Below are positions 43,316 to 52,101 of a stretch of 64,000 bases of DNA, piece by piece. The stretch is from an uncultured Acidobacteriota bacterium (GTDB taxonomy: Bacteria > Acidobacteriota > Terriglobia > Bryobacterales > Bryobacteraceae), in the NCBI GenBank assembly GCA_902825945.1, contig CADECY010000017.1, forward strand, positions 36,086 to 100,085, in the 5' to 3' direction. The translations under genes and the position numbers were made by a program. A model generated the notes under the pieces. The model saw only the letters and a list, made by a program, of their open reading frames with translations, did no database searches and was not told where the DNA came from. Numbering within the stretch: position 1 is the first letter of the stretch; every line of letters begins with the position of its first letter.

Positions 43316-45079
43316 TCACCCCACTGATTCGCGCACGTTGAACTCGAGCTTCCAGCGCGACCCGTCGCGGCCGGCGCACCATAATTGAAGCTGCCCGGTT
43401 TCGGTGATCTCGGTCTCGATTCGGACCGGAACTAGCGACGGCCCGTCCCCTTCGGCGGGCAGCGTGATCTCGACTGGCGAGAGCTCTTCGAGTTCAGGGC
43501 CGATCTCATCGAGCATCGTGCCCGGCGTGTCGTCCTTGCGAACGACGGAGCCGAAGAAGCGGAACTCGACCGATTCACCGACCAGCAGTCCGAACTCACG
43601 CTTCGAGGGCTCGACGCGCGAACCTTCCTCCATGCCGAACTGGGCGACGGTGAGCGCCTTCATCGGCGGTTTCATGCCAGGAACGGCGGGCATCGAAGTC
43701 TGAACGCCGATGTAGTAGGTCCGCGAAATGCCGCCGCGGATGCGGACTCCCTTGCCTGATCGCGCCGAGCCGTAGTAAGCAGCGCCGCGCGAGACGGCGT
43801 GCATGAGATCCTCGCCCTCGAGCGCCTGAACGGCGGGCGCGTCTTTCGCCTTCATCCATTCGCCGAGCGTGTCGAGGACGCGCTGCCGCAGTGGTCCGGC
43901 ATTGAAGACGCCGCCGTTGAACAGAACATGCGTCGGCGCGCGGCCGGCCGGCGCCTGCCGGAGAAATTTCGCGAGGTGGCGGGTGACTGCCGCGTCCGCG
44001 GCGTAGGGGAGACCGATTTCGAGCAGCGCCGACCGGCGGGGCTGCTCGGGCATCGAGTCGGGCGGCACGCGTGGCAAGAAGCCTTCGAGGACCACCTGTT
44101 CGGCGGCGGAGCGAGTCAGCTTGGCCTGGATGGCACCACCGATGAGTCCCGAACCCCTGCCTGGCACCGTCACCGTGTAGTGCGCAAGCGAGCCCTCTCC
44201 GAACAGCTTCTCTTTCGCGGTGCGGCAGTTTTGCCAAAGCGTGTTGAGCTGGAACGCATCGAGCTTGCGGCCCTTTTGTGCGAGCTCGGCCTCGACGTGG
44301 CGGGCGAGCGCGAGGTCCATGTTGTCACCGCCGAGAAGGATGTGTTCGCCGACGGCGACGCGCTCGAGGGCGAGTTCTCCGCCGGAATCGACCACCGAGA
44401 TCAGCGAGAAATCGGTGGTACCGCCACCGATATCGACCACCAGAATGAGGTCGCCCGGGCGGACGCGCTGGCGCCAGTCCGGATGGCGCTCGATCCAAGC
44501 GTAGAACGCCGCCTGCGGTTCCTCCAATAGGACCACGCCGCGGTACCCCGCTTCGGTGGCGGCGCGCAGGGTCAGATCGCGCGCCACCGCGTCGAACGAA
44601 GCGGGCACGGTCACGATGACTTGTCGCGCGTCGAACGGATCGCGCGGATTCTTGAAGTCCCAGGCTTGTCGCAGGTGATCGAGATACCGGCGCGCTGCCT
44701 CGACGGGCGAGATCCGCTGAACGTTTTCGGGCGCGGCGGCAGGCAACAGTTCCGACGTGCGATCAACTCCGGAGTGGCAAAGCCATGACTTGGCGGAGAC
44801 CACCACGCGATCCGGCACTTCGGCGCCACGCACCTTCGCCAGTTGGCCGAGAACGTACTTCGGCGAGTCATCCCACGGAACGGCTGTCGCGCCCTCGGCG
44901 AAGTCACCTGCGCCATGCAAGAACAAGCAGGATGGAAAAAGCGGCTGATCCCCGAGTTGCCCCGGACCGATCAGTTGTGGGATCTCGAACTGCGAAACCG
45001 CTTCGCCCATCGAATGCGCGAGCGCGCAATTCGTGGTGCCGAGATCAATGCCGATGACGTGTTTTCCGGATTCAGACAT
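43316..45079 (-). CDS. Hsp70-like ATPase (divergent DnaK family)
   Basis: The 587-residue protein has a full actin-like ATPase domain: phosphate 1 IGIDLGTTNCALAHS (residues 9-23), connect 1 VIVTVPASFDA, LLEEPQAAFYAW, phosphate 2 LVVDIGGGTTDFSLI, and an adenosine-type GGVFNAGPLRQRV. The C-terminal part (about 470-587) is short and differs from the DnaK substrate domain, and no GGMP-type tail exists. Such proteins are commonly one of a tandem pair of Hsp70 homologs in acidobacteria and proteobacteria; no second copy is adjacent here. A small membrane-protein gene lies 77 bases upstream on the same strand and may share its transcript. Confidence 0.9.
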   Translation of the reverse strand: MSESGKHVIGIDLGTTNCALAHSMGEAVSQFEIPQLIGPGQLGDQPLFPSCLFLHGAGDFAEGATAVPWDDSPKYVLGQLAKVRGAEVPDRVVVSAKSWLCHSGVDRTSELLPAAAPENVQRISPVEAARRYLDHLRQAWDFKNPRDPFDARQVIVTVPASFDAVARDLTLRAATEAGYRGVVLLEEPQAAFYAWIERHPDWRQRVRPGDLILVVDIGGGTTDFSLISVVDSGGELALERVAVGEHILLGGDNMDLALARHVEAELAQKGRKLDAFQLNTLWQNCRTAKEKLFGEGSLAHYTVTVPGRGSGLIGGAIQAKLTRSAAEQVVLEGFLPRVPPDSMPEQPRRSALLEIGLPYAADAAVTRHLAKFLRQAPAGRAPTHVLFNGGVFNAGPLRQRVLDTLGEWMKAKDAPAVQALEGEDLMHAVSRGAAYYGSARSGKGVRIRGGISRTYYIGVQTSMPAVPGMKPPMKALTVAQFGMEEGSRVEPSKREFGLLVGESVEFRFFGSVVRKDDTPGTMLDEIGPELEELSPVEITLPAEGDGPSLVPVRIETEITETGQLQLWCAGRDGSRWKLEFNVRESVG

Positions 45080-45156
45080 TCGAGCGTACTGCTACCAGTG
45101 TGCCGTACTGGCAAGATTGGCGCGCGACGGCGGGAATCCGGAAGTTGTGCCGAAGA

Positions 45157-45288
45157 CTAGGCAGGCCTAACGCTGAGGTAGAGTCCGCCAAACAAGAGGA
45201 TGCTGACGACAGCAACCCCCAACCACACCATCATTTTCTCTTTCGACGACGAACCCTTCGAGGATTGATCGTCAATGCTATCAAACAT
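45157..45288 (-). CDS. 43-residue single-span membrane protein
   Basis: The ATG at 45286-45288 is preceded by the strong SD GGGAGGTGG, three bases upstream (GGGAGGTGGACC-ATG), and the frame runs to TAG at 45157-45159. The product has a charged, Ser-rich N-terminus (MFDSIDDQSSKGSSSKEK) and one hydrophobic helix (VWLGVAVVSILLFGGLYLSV), ending RPA. A promoter match (TGGACT-N17-TATCAT) lies 58 bases upstream. The topology is probably N-in, C-out by the positive-inside rule. No family is assigned. Promoter, SD, clean helix and position ahead of the Hsp70 gene argue that it is real. Confidence 0.7.
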   Translation of the reverse strand: MFDSIDDQSSKGSSSKEKMMVWLGVAVVSILLFGGLYLSVRPA

Positions 45289-45345
45289 GGTCCACCTCCC
45301 GTGGGCAATAAAGACGTATGAATGCGATGGAGGGCGGACGGATTG

Positions 45346-45374
45346 ATGATACGCCCGTTCATCGCCGAAGTCCA
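45346..45374 (-). promoter_or_regulatory. Promoter for the small membrane protein / Hsp70 unit
   Basis: On the minus strand TGGACT (45369-45374), a 17-bp spacer and TATCAT (45346-45351) predict a start near 45339 and a leader of about 50 bases. Confidence 0.55.
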
Positions 45375-45437
45375 GCTAATTTTTCGAGCCACAAACGCGG
45401 AGGTTGCTATACAATGTCCACAAGGAGCCGTCCGCCC

Positions 45438-46730
45438 ATGGCCATCAACAACCATACCGAGATCTTCGGCCGCCGCGATTTCATGAAGATCGGCTCGCTC
45501 GGAGCCTTGGGCGTGAACCTGCCTGGCGTGCTGCGCGCCGCGGCCACCGCGAAACCGAAGAAGGACCTGTCGGTGATCCTGTTGTGGCAGTCGGGCGGCT
45601 GCGGACACCAGGACACCTTCGACATGAAACCGGACGCACCGAAGGAATATCGGGGCGAGTTCAACCCGATACCCTCAAACGTACCGGGAATCCAGGTGTG
45701 CGAACACCTGCCGCGCACCGCGAAGGTGATGGACAAGGTGACGCTGCTGCGCTCGATGAAGTCGCGCGAGAACAACCATGAACGCGCCATCAACTATCTG
45801 CTCACCGGATATCTGCCGCTGGCGACCATCGAGTTCCCGGCGATGGGCGCGGTGGTTTCGAAAGAGTTTGGACCGAAGAACGGCCTGCCGCCCTATGTCG
45901 CGGTGCCGAACACGTTTCCCTCGTACGGCGCCGGCTACCTGGGCGGTGAGTACAACCCGTTCATCGCTGGCGATGCGAACGTGACTGGATATCAGGTCCG
46001 TGATTTGACTCTTCCGGCCGATGTCGACTGGACGCGCGTGGGCAACCGGCGCCACCTGCTCGAACAGATGGATCGCAAGTTTCGCGCGGTGGAGGCATCG
46101 CCGGACTTCAAGGCGCTCGACGGATTCTACCAGCGGGCATACGACCTGCTGAGTTCACCGGCGGCGAAGAAAGCTTTCGATGTCGAGGCGGAACCCGCGA
46201 AGCTGCGCGAACGCTACGGCCGGACGCCGGTCGGCCAGGGTGCGCTGTTGGCGCGGCGTCTGGTCGAAGGCGGAGTCCGCTTCGTGACCGTCGCGAAAGG
46301 CTGGCTCAACTACGACACGCACGGCGACAACTTCAACGCGATGAAGAAGGTGTTGCTGCCCGAGTTCGACCCGGCGTTTGCGACGCTCGTTGAAGACTTG
46401 TCGGACCGGGGCATGCTCGACTCGACTCTCGTGATCGCGATGGGCGAGTTCGGGCGCACGCCGAAGGTGAACGCCGATGCCGGTCGCGATCACCACAACA
46501 AGGCGTGGACCGTCGCCTTCGCGGGCGGCGGCTTGACCGGCGGACGCGTGATCGGCGCCACCGACAAGACCGCGACCGAAATCACCGACACTCCCGCCGA
46601 ACCCGAAGATCTCCTCTACACGATCTACTCGATGCTCGGCATCGATCCCGCCAAGGAATATCACACCTCGATCGGACGGCCCTCGAAGATCGTCAACGGC
46701 GGCAAGCCGATTCCCGGTCTGATCGGCTAG
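45438..46730 (+). CDS. DUF1501 protein, Tat-exported
   Basis: The ATG at 45438 is chosen (AAGGAG ten bases upstream); two earlier in-frame starts have weaker sites. The 430-residue product begins with a twin-arginine signal, GRRDFMKIGSLGALGVNLPG. The DUF1501 sulfatase-like domain follows: ILLWQSGGCGHQDTFDMKP, LPRTAKVMDKVTLLRSM, NNHERAINYLLTG, MGEFGRTPKVNADAGRDHHN and FAGGGLTGGRVIGATD. The D/H-rich stretches resemble alkaline-phosphatase-fold metal sites. In planctomycetes and acidobacteria this gene normally sits next to a DUF1549/DUF1553 cytochrome gene; here that partner lies about 12 kb away on the opposite strand. Its biochemical role is not established. Confidence 0.92.
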   Translation: MAINNHTEIFGRRDFMKIGSLGALGVNLPGVLRAAATAKPKKDLSVILLWQSGGCGHQDTFDMKPDAPKEYRGEFNPIPSNVPGIQVCEHLPRTAKVMDKVTLLRSMKSRENNHERAINYLLTGYLPLATIEFPAMGAVVSKEFGPKNGLPPYVAVPNTFPSYGAGYLGGEYNPFIAGDANVTGYQVRDLTLPADVDWTRVGNRRHLLEQMDRKFRAVEASPDFKALDGFYQRAYDLLSSPAAKKAFDVEAEPAKLRERYGRTPVGQGALLARRLVEGGVRFVTVAKGWLNYDTHGDNFNAMKKVLLPEFDPAFATLVEDLSDRGMLDSTLVIAMGEFGRTPKVNADAGRDHHNKAWTVAFAGGGLTGGRVIGATDKTATEITDTPAEPEDLLYTIYSMLGIDPAKEYHTSIGRPSKIVNGGKPIPGLIG

Positions 46731-46753
46731 GTCCGGTTCCCACGAATTTTCAC

Positions 46754-47530
46754 ATGCCAACCAACCCTTTTGACCTACACGGCAAGACTGCCCTCATCAA
46801 TGGCGCCTCCCGCGGCATCGGATTGGCGATCGCGCAGGCGATCGCGGCCGCCGGCGCGCACACGATTCTCGCCTCGCGCTCGGTCGACAAACTGAAGCAG
46901 GAAGCGGACAAGATCAAGGCCGATGGCGGTTCCGCCTCGGTTTTCGAACTCGATATGATGAGTCAGGCGTCAATCGACAACTGCGTCGCCAACGCCGGCC
47001 GCGTGGACATTCTCGTGAATGTCGCGGGCACCAACGTTCGCAAGCGCTTCAAGGATTTCACCAAGGAGGAATGGGAGCGCATCATGCAGACCAACCTCCA
47101 CGGCGTGGTCGAGCTGACGCGCGGAATCGGCCAGCAGATGGTGGACCGCAACGAAGGCGGCAAGATCATCAACATCGGAAGCATGATGTCGATTCTCGGC
47201 CTGCCCTACCTTACCGCCTACGCGATCACCAAGAGCGGACTGTGGGGGCTCACCCGCGTTCTGTGCGCCGAGTGGGCGCGCCACAACATTCAGGTGAACT
47301 GCATCGCGCCGGGCTTCATCATCACCGATCTCAACCGGAAGATGTGGGAACCTCAGTACATGCGGGACTGGCTGAAGAGCGTGCAAGGCGATCCGCGCGC
47401 GGGCACGCCCGAGGATTGCGCACCACTCGCGGTGTTTCTGGCGAGCCCGGGTTCGAACTACGTCAATGGCCAGTGCATCGCTGTCGATGGCGGATACTCC
47501 ACCACACGCGTTTGGCCGTTCGAGCCGTAG
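46754..47530 (+). CDS. SDR-family oxidoreductase (gluconate 5-dehydrogenase-like)
   Basis: The 258-residue protein starts at ATG 46754, 23 bases after the DUF1501 stop. It has a classical short-chain dehydrogenase fold: the cofactor loop NGASRGIG (16-23, Asn replacing the usual Thr), NVAG (89-92), and the catalytic triad S143, Y156 and K160 (YAITK). APGFIITDLN and the C-terminal VNGQCIAVDGGYS are also present. The sequence is closest in style to gluconate 5-dehydrogenase / 2-deoxygluconate dehydrogenase (KduD-like) enzymes, which use NAD(P)H on keto-sugar acids. It is probably cotranscribed with DUF1501. Substrate is inference. Confidence 0.88.
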   Translation: MPTNPFDLHGKTALINGASRGIGLAIAQAIAAAGAHTILASRSVDKLKQEADKIKADGGSASVFELDMMSQASIDNCVANAGRVDILVNVAGTNVRKRFKDFTKEEWERIMQTNLHGVVELTRGIGQQMVDRNEGGKIINIGSMMSILGLPYLTAYAITKSGLWGLTRVLCAEWARHNIQVNCIAPGFIITDLNRKMWEPQYMRDWLKSVQGDPRAGTPEDCAPLAVFLASPGSNYVNGQCIAVDGGYSTTRVWPFEP

Positions 47531-47536
47531 ACCTCG

Positions 47537-47905
47537 TTAGGTTAGACCGCCTCGACCGTTACCGTACGTCCCGCGAGACTCCGGAGGCTGGCGGCTTGGT
47601 CCAACGTTGCCGACCACATTGACCTTGCTCGCCGCCCGGCACTCCTGCCCCCGGCTCGCCGGCGTCGGCCCCCAGAACAGACACAAGCACGAGCCTTCTA
47701 CCCAAAAGGCGACGGTTCCCGGCTCCACGACATCGGAAGCTTCCGGTTCGCAGGCGGATTGAACAGGGATGGAGAAATAGAACTCCTCGCCCCAGTAATT
47801 TCCGGCTCCGCGGATCGGAAGCGCGACCGCGATCTTGCGAGCCGTTGGGCCGTCATTCAGCGTCGCAAGGATCTCGGTGGCTCCGATCGTGAACTTGATT
47901 CGCAT
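47537..47905 (-). CDS. Cyclophilin-like domain protein (TM1367/DUF369 type)
   Basis: The 122-residue protein begins IKFTIGATEILATLNDGPTA. It continues LPIRGAGNYWGEEFYFSIPV, VEPGTVAFWVEGSCLCLFWGPTPAS and VNVVGNV, the pattern of the small cyclophilin-like beta-barrel family (Cyclophil_like2). Active-site residues of true peptidyl-prolyl isomerases are not preserved in this family, and its function is unclear. The last 20 residues (QPPESRGTYGNGRGG) look unstructured. It follows the aminotransferase gene by nine bases on the same strand and converges on the SDR gene. Confidence 0.8.
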   Translation of the reverse strand: MRIKFTIGATEILATLNDGPTARKIAVALPIRGAGNYWGEEFYFSIPVQSACEPEASDVVEPGTVAFWVEGSCLCLFWGPTPASRGQECRAASKVNVVGNVGPSRQPPESRGTYGNGRGGLT

Positions 47906-47914
47906 GGGTGAATA

Positions 47915-49177
47915 TCAACCCGAGAGACCGGCCTTTGCCGCGGCCTCCATCGCATCGCCGAACGTGTCGAGTTCCTCGATCGTCGAATAGATGTTCGGCG
48001 TTACGCGGATACAGTCGAACTCGCCCGGCACGTATCGCGCGCGGACATGGATCTTGTGCTTCTGGATCAGGTACGCCGTCAGCGCATTCGAGTCAACCCG
48101 GTCGAGCTTCAACGCCCCCAACCCGCACGACATGAGCGGATCATCGGCGTGAAGCAACTTCACCCCCGGAATCGGCGAGACGCGCTTCGACCAGTATTGG
48201 CGCAGGTATCGCAGGCGCGCCGCCTTGCGCTCGACGCCCACCGATTCATGGAAATCGATCGCATCGGTGATCGACGAACGGATCGCGAACGGTCCCACGC
48301 CCGATGCCTCGAACTTGCGAATGTTGTCACGCGCGCCGGGCGCGGGCGGATTGAGCGGCCAGACCTCGGGAATCAGTTCGCGGCGGACGAACAGCATTCC
48401 CGTCCCGGCCGGCGCCATCAGCCACTTGTGCAAGCTCGACCCGAAGAAGTCGCTCCCGAGATCGGAGTATCGAAATGGGAACTGCGCGAACGCGTGTGCC
48501 CCATCGACAATCGTGCGAATGCCGCGTGAGCGCGCCATCGCGCAAATCTCTTTCACCGGAAAGATCTGTCCGGTGGTATAGGTCACTTGGCAGAAGGTGA
48601 TGACACGGGTGCGAGGCCCGATCGCGGCCTCGAAGGCGCGTACCAGGTGCCCGGGGCTGGGCGGCGGCGTCGCGAATGAGATCTGCTTCAGCACCACACC
48701 ATCGCGAGCCTCGCGCTGCTTCCACGCATTCAAGACACTCGGATAATCCTGCGTAGTGGTGAGCACTTCGTCGCCAGCCTTCAGTGAGAGCCCCAATTGG
48801 ACCGTTTGCAGAGCCTCCGTGGCGTTCCGCGTGATCGCGATCTCCTCCGGGTCGCAGCCCAATGTCTGGGCCAGCCGCCGCCGCACGCGCTCCACCTGCG
48901 GAATCAGTAGTTCGTCGCTGTAATAGGCGGGCTGCAGACTCGCCAGTTCCATGTAGCGATACATGGTCTCTTGGACGTGGCGCGGAGCGGGCGAGATCGT
49001 GCCGGCATTGAGATTGATGATGTTGGGATCGAGTGTGAACGCCTGCCGGATCTGTCGCCAGTAGCCTTCGTTCCGCGCCGCTTCTTCCGGCGTAGCGCCT
49101 TCGATCGATTGCGCCGCCGCGAGCGCGAGGCTGACCGCGTTGCGAAGGAACTCCCGCCGGTGCGTGCGTGGGGTCAC
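47915..49177 (-). CDS. Class V PLP-dependent aminotransferase, with Tat-like leader
   Basis: The 420-residue protein resembles isopenicillin-N epimerase / cysteine desulfurase-like enzymes. The PLP lysine is K251 in SSLHKWLMAPAGTG, the cofactor Asp is D225 and D225-x2-H228 (VDGAHAF) is conserved. ITRNATEALQTVQLGL forms the phosphate-binding region. The N-terminus (RTHRREFLRNAVSLALAAA) looks like a twin-arginine leader, unusual for a PLP enzyme, implying export of the folded holoenzyme. The ATG overlaps the DUF697-type gene stop (ATGA). The reaction may be racemisation, desulfuration or amine lyase activity on an unknown substrate. Confidence 0.87.
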   Translation of the reverse strand: MTPRTHRREFLRNAVSLALAAAQSIEGATPEEAARNEGYWRQIRQAFTLDPNIINLNAGTISPAPRHVQETMYRYMELASLQPAYYSDELLIPQVERVRRRLAQTLGCDPEEIAITRNATEALQTVQLGLSLKAGDEVLTTTQDYPSVLNAWKQREARDGVVLKQISFATPPPSPGHLVRAFEAAIGPRTRVITFCQVTYTTGQIFPVKEICAMARSRGIRTIVDGAHAFAQFPFRYSDLGSDFFGSSLHKWLMAPAGTGMLFVRRELIPEVWPLNPPAPGARDNIRKFEASGVGPFAIRSSITDAIDFHESVGVERKAARLRYLRQYWSKRVSPIPGVKLLHADDPLMSCGLGALKLDRVDSNALTAYLIQKHKIHVRARYVPGEFDCIRVTPNIYSTIEELDTFGDAMEAAAKAGLSG

Positions 49178-50055
49178 TCTTTGTCGATCCCGGGCCGCCC
49201 TTGCTTCAGCTTCTCGTACAACGTTCGCGCCAGTTGTTTGCCTCGATCGAGCGCGTCATCGTATGCGTCCCTTCGCTCTTCAGCGGTGAAGCCATAGCCG
49301 ACACGATAGAGCCGCTCGAGCGAACGGCCTTCCGCGTAGGTCGCCGCGAAGGCGATTCCTGCTTTCGGAATCACGCCGCCTCCCAGCGGGATCTTGCCAA
49401 CCAGCTCGCGCGCGATCGCGCGAAGCCCGAACGCACTGGCGATGATGCCCGCCACCTCTGTCTTCTGTTCGGTGTATCCGAGCGGACGCCCGCTCGCCGC
49501 CGCCAAAAGAAACGCCATCCGGATCTGGTTCACCGACAAGACAGCGGTGTCCGACATCGCCTGCGGAATGGCCCACGGAATGGCGAAGCCCGGCGCGATA
49601 TCGGGCAGCGCCGTGGCGATGCAGAAGAGCGCGTTCTCCTTCGAGACACTATAGATGATCTGGCTGGTCACCGGACCGTGAAAGGCACGGAACATCCGCG
49701 CCAACGCGAGCGAGAGTTCAGGCTTCGCCTCGAGAATTTCTTCCACCATCCGCCGCGGCTTGTCCGGATTGAACGCGAAGGCGCCTTTCGGCTTCTGCAA
49801 TCCATGTTCGTGGATCTCGATGTCTCCGGACTTCGGTGCTCCCTCATCCTCCGCGCGAAACACGCAGTCGAGAACTTCGGACCGGCGTGCCGGAGTGATG
49901 CTCGCTGGGACGAGAAAATCCTCGATCTCGGCATAAGCCTCCGGACACGACGCCGTGAGCCGCACGATGACATCCCGATCCGCTTCTTCGCGGACCTCGG
50001 CCGGATTCAACTGCTCGATGGCCTGTTTGATCTGCTTGACGAGTCCTAGCGCCAT
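49174..50055 (-). CDS. DUF697/YcjF-like membrane-associated protein
   Basis: The 293-residue protein has a variable N-terminal half (NPAEVREEADRDVIVRLTAS, then AYAEIEDFLVPASITPARR). The C-terminal half (about residues 130-250) matches the DUF697 pattern: ALPDIAPGFAIPWAIPQAMSD, SVNQIRMAFLLAAASGRPLG, ASAFGLRAIARELVGKIPLGGGV and AGIAFAATYAEGRSLERLY. In other bacteria this domain is fused to or follows dynamin/Era-like GTPases. No GTPase motif is present, so the protein carries only the membrane module. It is the second gene of the minus-strand operon and is coupled to the aminotransferase. Function is unknown. Confidence 0.75.
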   Translation of the reverse strand: MALGLVKQIKQAIEQLNPAEVREEADRDVIVRLTASCPEAYAEIEDFLVPASITPARRSEVLDCVFRAEDEGAPKSGDIEIHEHGLQKPKGAFAFNPDKPRRMVEEILEAKPELSLALARMFRAFHGPVTSQIIYSVSKENALFCIATALPDIAPGFAIPWAIPQAMSDTAVLSVNQIRMAFLLAAASGRPLGYTEQKTEVAGIIASAFGLRAIARELVGKIPLGGGVIPKAGIAFAATYAEGRSLERLYRVGYGFTAEERRDAYDDALDRGKQLARTLYEKLKQGRPGIDKE

Positions 50056-50088
50056 TGTGTGTTTGTATCGTCCTGCAACAATAGACGC

Positions 50089-51330
50089 TCAATAGGGCGT
50101 TTGCGATCCACGGAGCCTGAACATGACCTGAACACGCTCTTGCCATTGTACTGCCAACCCGATTCTCTCCACGTCAATACCGGACGAGTAGAAGCGAAGC
50201 ACGGTTTCAGTCGCGGGATGGAATTCGAGCGCCGGAGCGACCAACAACAGGCGTGGCGGATCCGGACGCAACGGAACGCCCGGGAAGTAGCCGTTCCGCG
50301 CGAAGTCACCTTGCGACTGATGCCACGCGACTCGCATCCAATAGTCGAGAGCCTGAACCGGAAGCCGCGGTTCCGCCGTTGCTTTGATCTCGAGCACCGC
50401 CAATCGCCCCGATCGATCCACGGCGAGTAGATCCATGATTCCCCGATCGGTTGCCGCGAGCGCCGGTACTTGCCCATAGATTGGGGCGGCCAATAGCGAG
50501 GGATCGGCCACCGTGATCTCGCGGCGTACGTTGCGCTCGAGAATCGCCTCGGGCAATTGCGGGTCCACCGCCGCCGCCGATTTCGTTCCGGCCGGATCGA
50601 CGCGCGTATCGATGTTGCCGTGGCTTTCCGGATGTTCGATCATCCGCTCGCGTCCCCACTCGTCATAGACGAACACGCGCCACTGCGCCGCGCGCGGATG
50701 CAGATATCGAAGGCGCATGCAGGTCAGCGCCTCCCGGCCGGATGTCAGAAACATCGCCAAGCCCTCGACCGCGATCCGGGTCTCGCGGCGTCGAAGATAG
50801 TCGAGCCAGATGAGACCGGCGGTGAGCAGACCGTCGGCGGCCACGGTATCGTTTGGCGCGGCCACGGCGGCCCACGCCGATCCGCCGTGGCGCACCATCG
50901 CGCGCGGATAAACGGGCGAAAGGCTGTGTTCCATGTCGGTCTCCGACGTGAGGTCGGCGATGCGCCATCCCGGAAACTGCCGGCCAAGCCAGACGCGAAG
51001 CTGCTCGCGAAGCACCATTCGAGTGGCCCGGCGAGTGAGATGAATCTGAGAGGCGAGATTCTGATCGAACAGCACGAGCGTTCCGGGCTTCTTCGCGAAG
51101 CGCTCGGTGGCGATCTCGATCCGGCCGGGCTTCGCCGACAAGATCCCCGTGATGCGGCGGTTCAGCGTGCGCGACTCGGTCCAGGCGGCAATGGCCGGCC
51201 GCTCCGGTGAGTCTTCAAGCTGATAAGAGCCCTCGGCAAGAGGGAGAGGCTCTTCGCCCGGCTCAACCAACACGGGCGCCTGCGCGGTGGCGATGAAGTG
51301 ACGGATGGTTTCCAGCGATTCGGAGGTCAC
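50089..51330 (-). CDS. Uncharacterised protein with a C-terminal PD-(D/E)XK nuclease-like domain
   Basis: The 413-residue product starts with GTG at 51328-51330 if the frame is used in full. The N-terminal 280 residues are unrecognised (ITGILSAKPGRIEIATERF, LREQLRVWLGRQFPGWRI). From about residue 290 the pattern GIMDLLAVDRSGRLAVLEIKATAEPRLPVQALDYW appears: an Asp, a beta-hairpin and E-x-K, then a Gln in the following helix. That is the core of PD-(D/E)XK nucleases. It could be a nuclease, a nucleic-acid-binding relic of one, or a repair factor. A palindrome overlaps its start. It begins a four-gene operon. Confidence 0.72.
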   Translation of the reverse strand: MTSESLETIRHFIATAQAPVLVEPGEEPLPLAEGSYQLEDSPERPAIAAWTESRTLNRRITGILSAKPGRIEIATERFAKKPGTLVLFDQNLASQIHLTRRATRMVLREQLRVWLGRQFPGWRIADLTSETDMEHSLSPVYPRAMVRHGGSAWAAVAAPNDTVAADGLLTAGLIWLDYLRRRETRIAVEGLAMFLTSGREALTCMRLRYLHPRAAQWRVFVYDEWGRERMIEHPESHGNIDTRVDPAGTKSAAAVDPQLPEAILERNVRREITVADPSLLAAPIYGQVPALAATDRGIMDLLAVDRSGRLAVLEIKATAEPRLPVQALDYWMRVAWHQSQGDFARNGYFPGVPLRPDPPRLLLVAPALEFHPATETVLRFYSSGIDVERIGLAVQWQERVQVMFRLRGSQTPY

Positions 51331-51342
51331 ACTATATTAGTG
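51330..51342. promoter_or_regulatory. Palindrome at the start of the nuclease-like gene
   Basis: CACTA-TAT-TAGTG, a perfect 5-3-5 inverted repeat, begins at the first base of the putative GTG start codon. It includes a minus-strand TAATAT -10-like box. It may be an operator, with autoregulation possible. Confidence 0.35.
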
Positions 51343-51438
51343 GCGGCGGCGAAAAATCCTCTCACCCTTGGGGCGGAAAAATTTCACGTTTCTCCGTTTC
51401 TTCGCCGGCCGACGGGCGGGGCCGGTATCATACTAGGT

Positions 51439-52101
51439 GTGTTGAAGGACAATCTGGCGAACGTCGAGGACCGCATCGCGCGTGCCTGTCTCCGGTCGGG
51501 CCGCCGGCGCGGCGAAATCACCCTGATCGCGGTGACGAAGGTCTTCCCGGCAGGCGTCATCCTCGAGGCCCACTCGCTCGGCATGCGGGATTTCGGCGAG
51601 AACTATGTCCAGGAGTTCGAGGGGAAGCACCCCGCCGTGAAGGACCTGCCAGGCGCCCGCTTCCACCTGATCGGGCATCTTCAGTCGAACAAGTCGCGCA
51701 AGGCGGCGGAGCTGTTCCACGTGATCCAGACCGTGGACTCGGCCAAGCTCGCCCGCCGCTTGAACGAGTCTGCCAATCCGCTTGACGTGATGATCGAAGT
51801 GAAGCTGAGCGAGGAAGAATCGAAGGCCGGAGCGTCGCCCGATGAAGTCCCGGACCTCGTGGCGGCGATCCGGGAGTGCGCCAACCTTCGGCTCCTCGGG
51901 CTGATGACGATGCCGCCTTGGTCGGACGATCCCGAGCCTTCGCGGCCATACTTCCGCGGGCTGAAGGAACTCGGCGATCGTGTGGGCGTAGCGAGCCTCT
52001 CGATGGGCATGTCGCACGACTTCGAGGTGGCGATCGAAGAAGGCGCCACTCACATTCGTGTGGGAACTGCCCTGTTCGGAAAACGCAAAAAGCCGCTGTG
52101 A
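51439..52101 (+). CDS. yggS: PLP homeostasis protein (YggS/PROSC family)
   Basis: The 220-residue product starts with GTG at 51439. The family begins about ten residues before the VTK motif region as here (LANVEDRIARACLRSGRRRGEITLIAVTKVFP), and a longer upstream frame is not conserved-looking. K36-equivalent lies in AVTK. GENYVQEFEGK, FHLIGHLQSNKSRKA, SLSMGMSHDFEVAIEEGATHIRVGTALFG are the family signatures. The protein binds pyridoxal 5'-phosphate in the cytoplasm and balances free PLP and amino/keto acids; it has no racemase activity. It overlaps the downstream glycosyltransferase by GTGA. A divergent promoter region of about 108 bases separates it from the nuclease-like gene. Confidence 0.95.
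   Translation: MLKDNLANVEDRIARACLRSGRRRGEITLIAVTKVFPAGVILEAHSLGMRDFGENYVQEFEGKHPAVKDLPGARFHLIGHLQSNKSRKAAELFHVIQTVDSAKLARRLNESANPLDVMIEVKLSEEESKAGASPDEVPDLVAAIRECANLRLLGLMTMPPWSDDPEPSRPYFRGLKELGDRVGVASLSMGMSHDFEVAIEEGATHIRVGTALFGKRKKPL

Noticed and set aside
51331..51438. Leaderless promoter for yggS (TATCAT seven bases before the GTG)
   Set aside because: No -35 match at any sensible spacing, so the resemblance is too weak to call.
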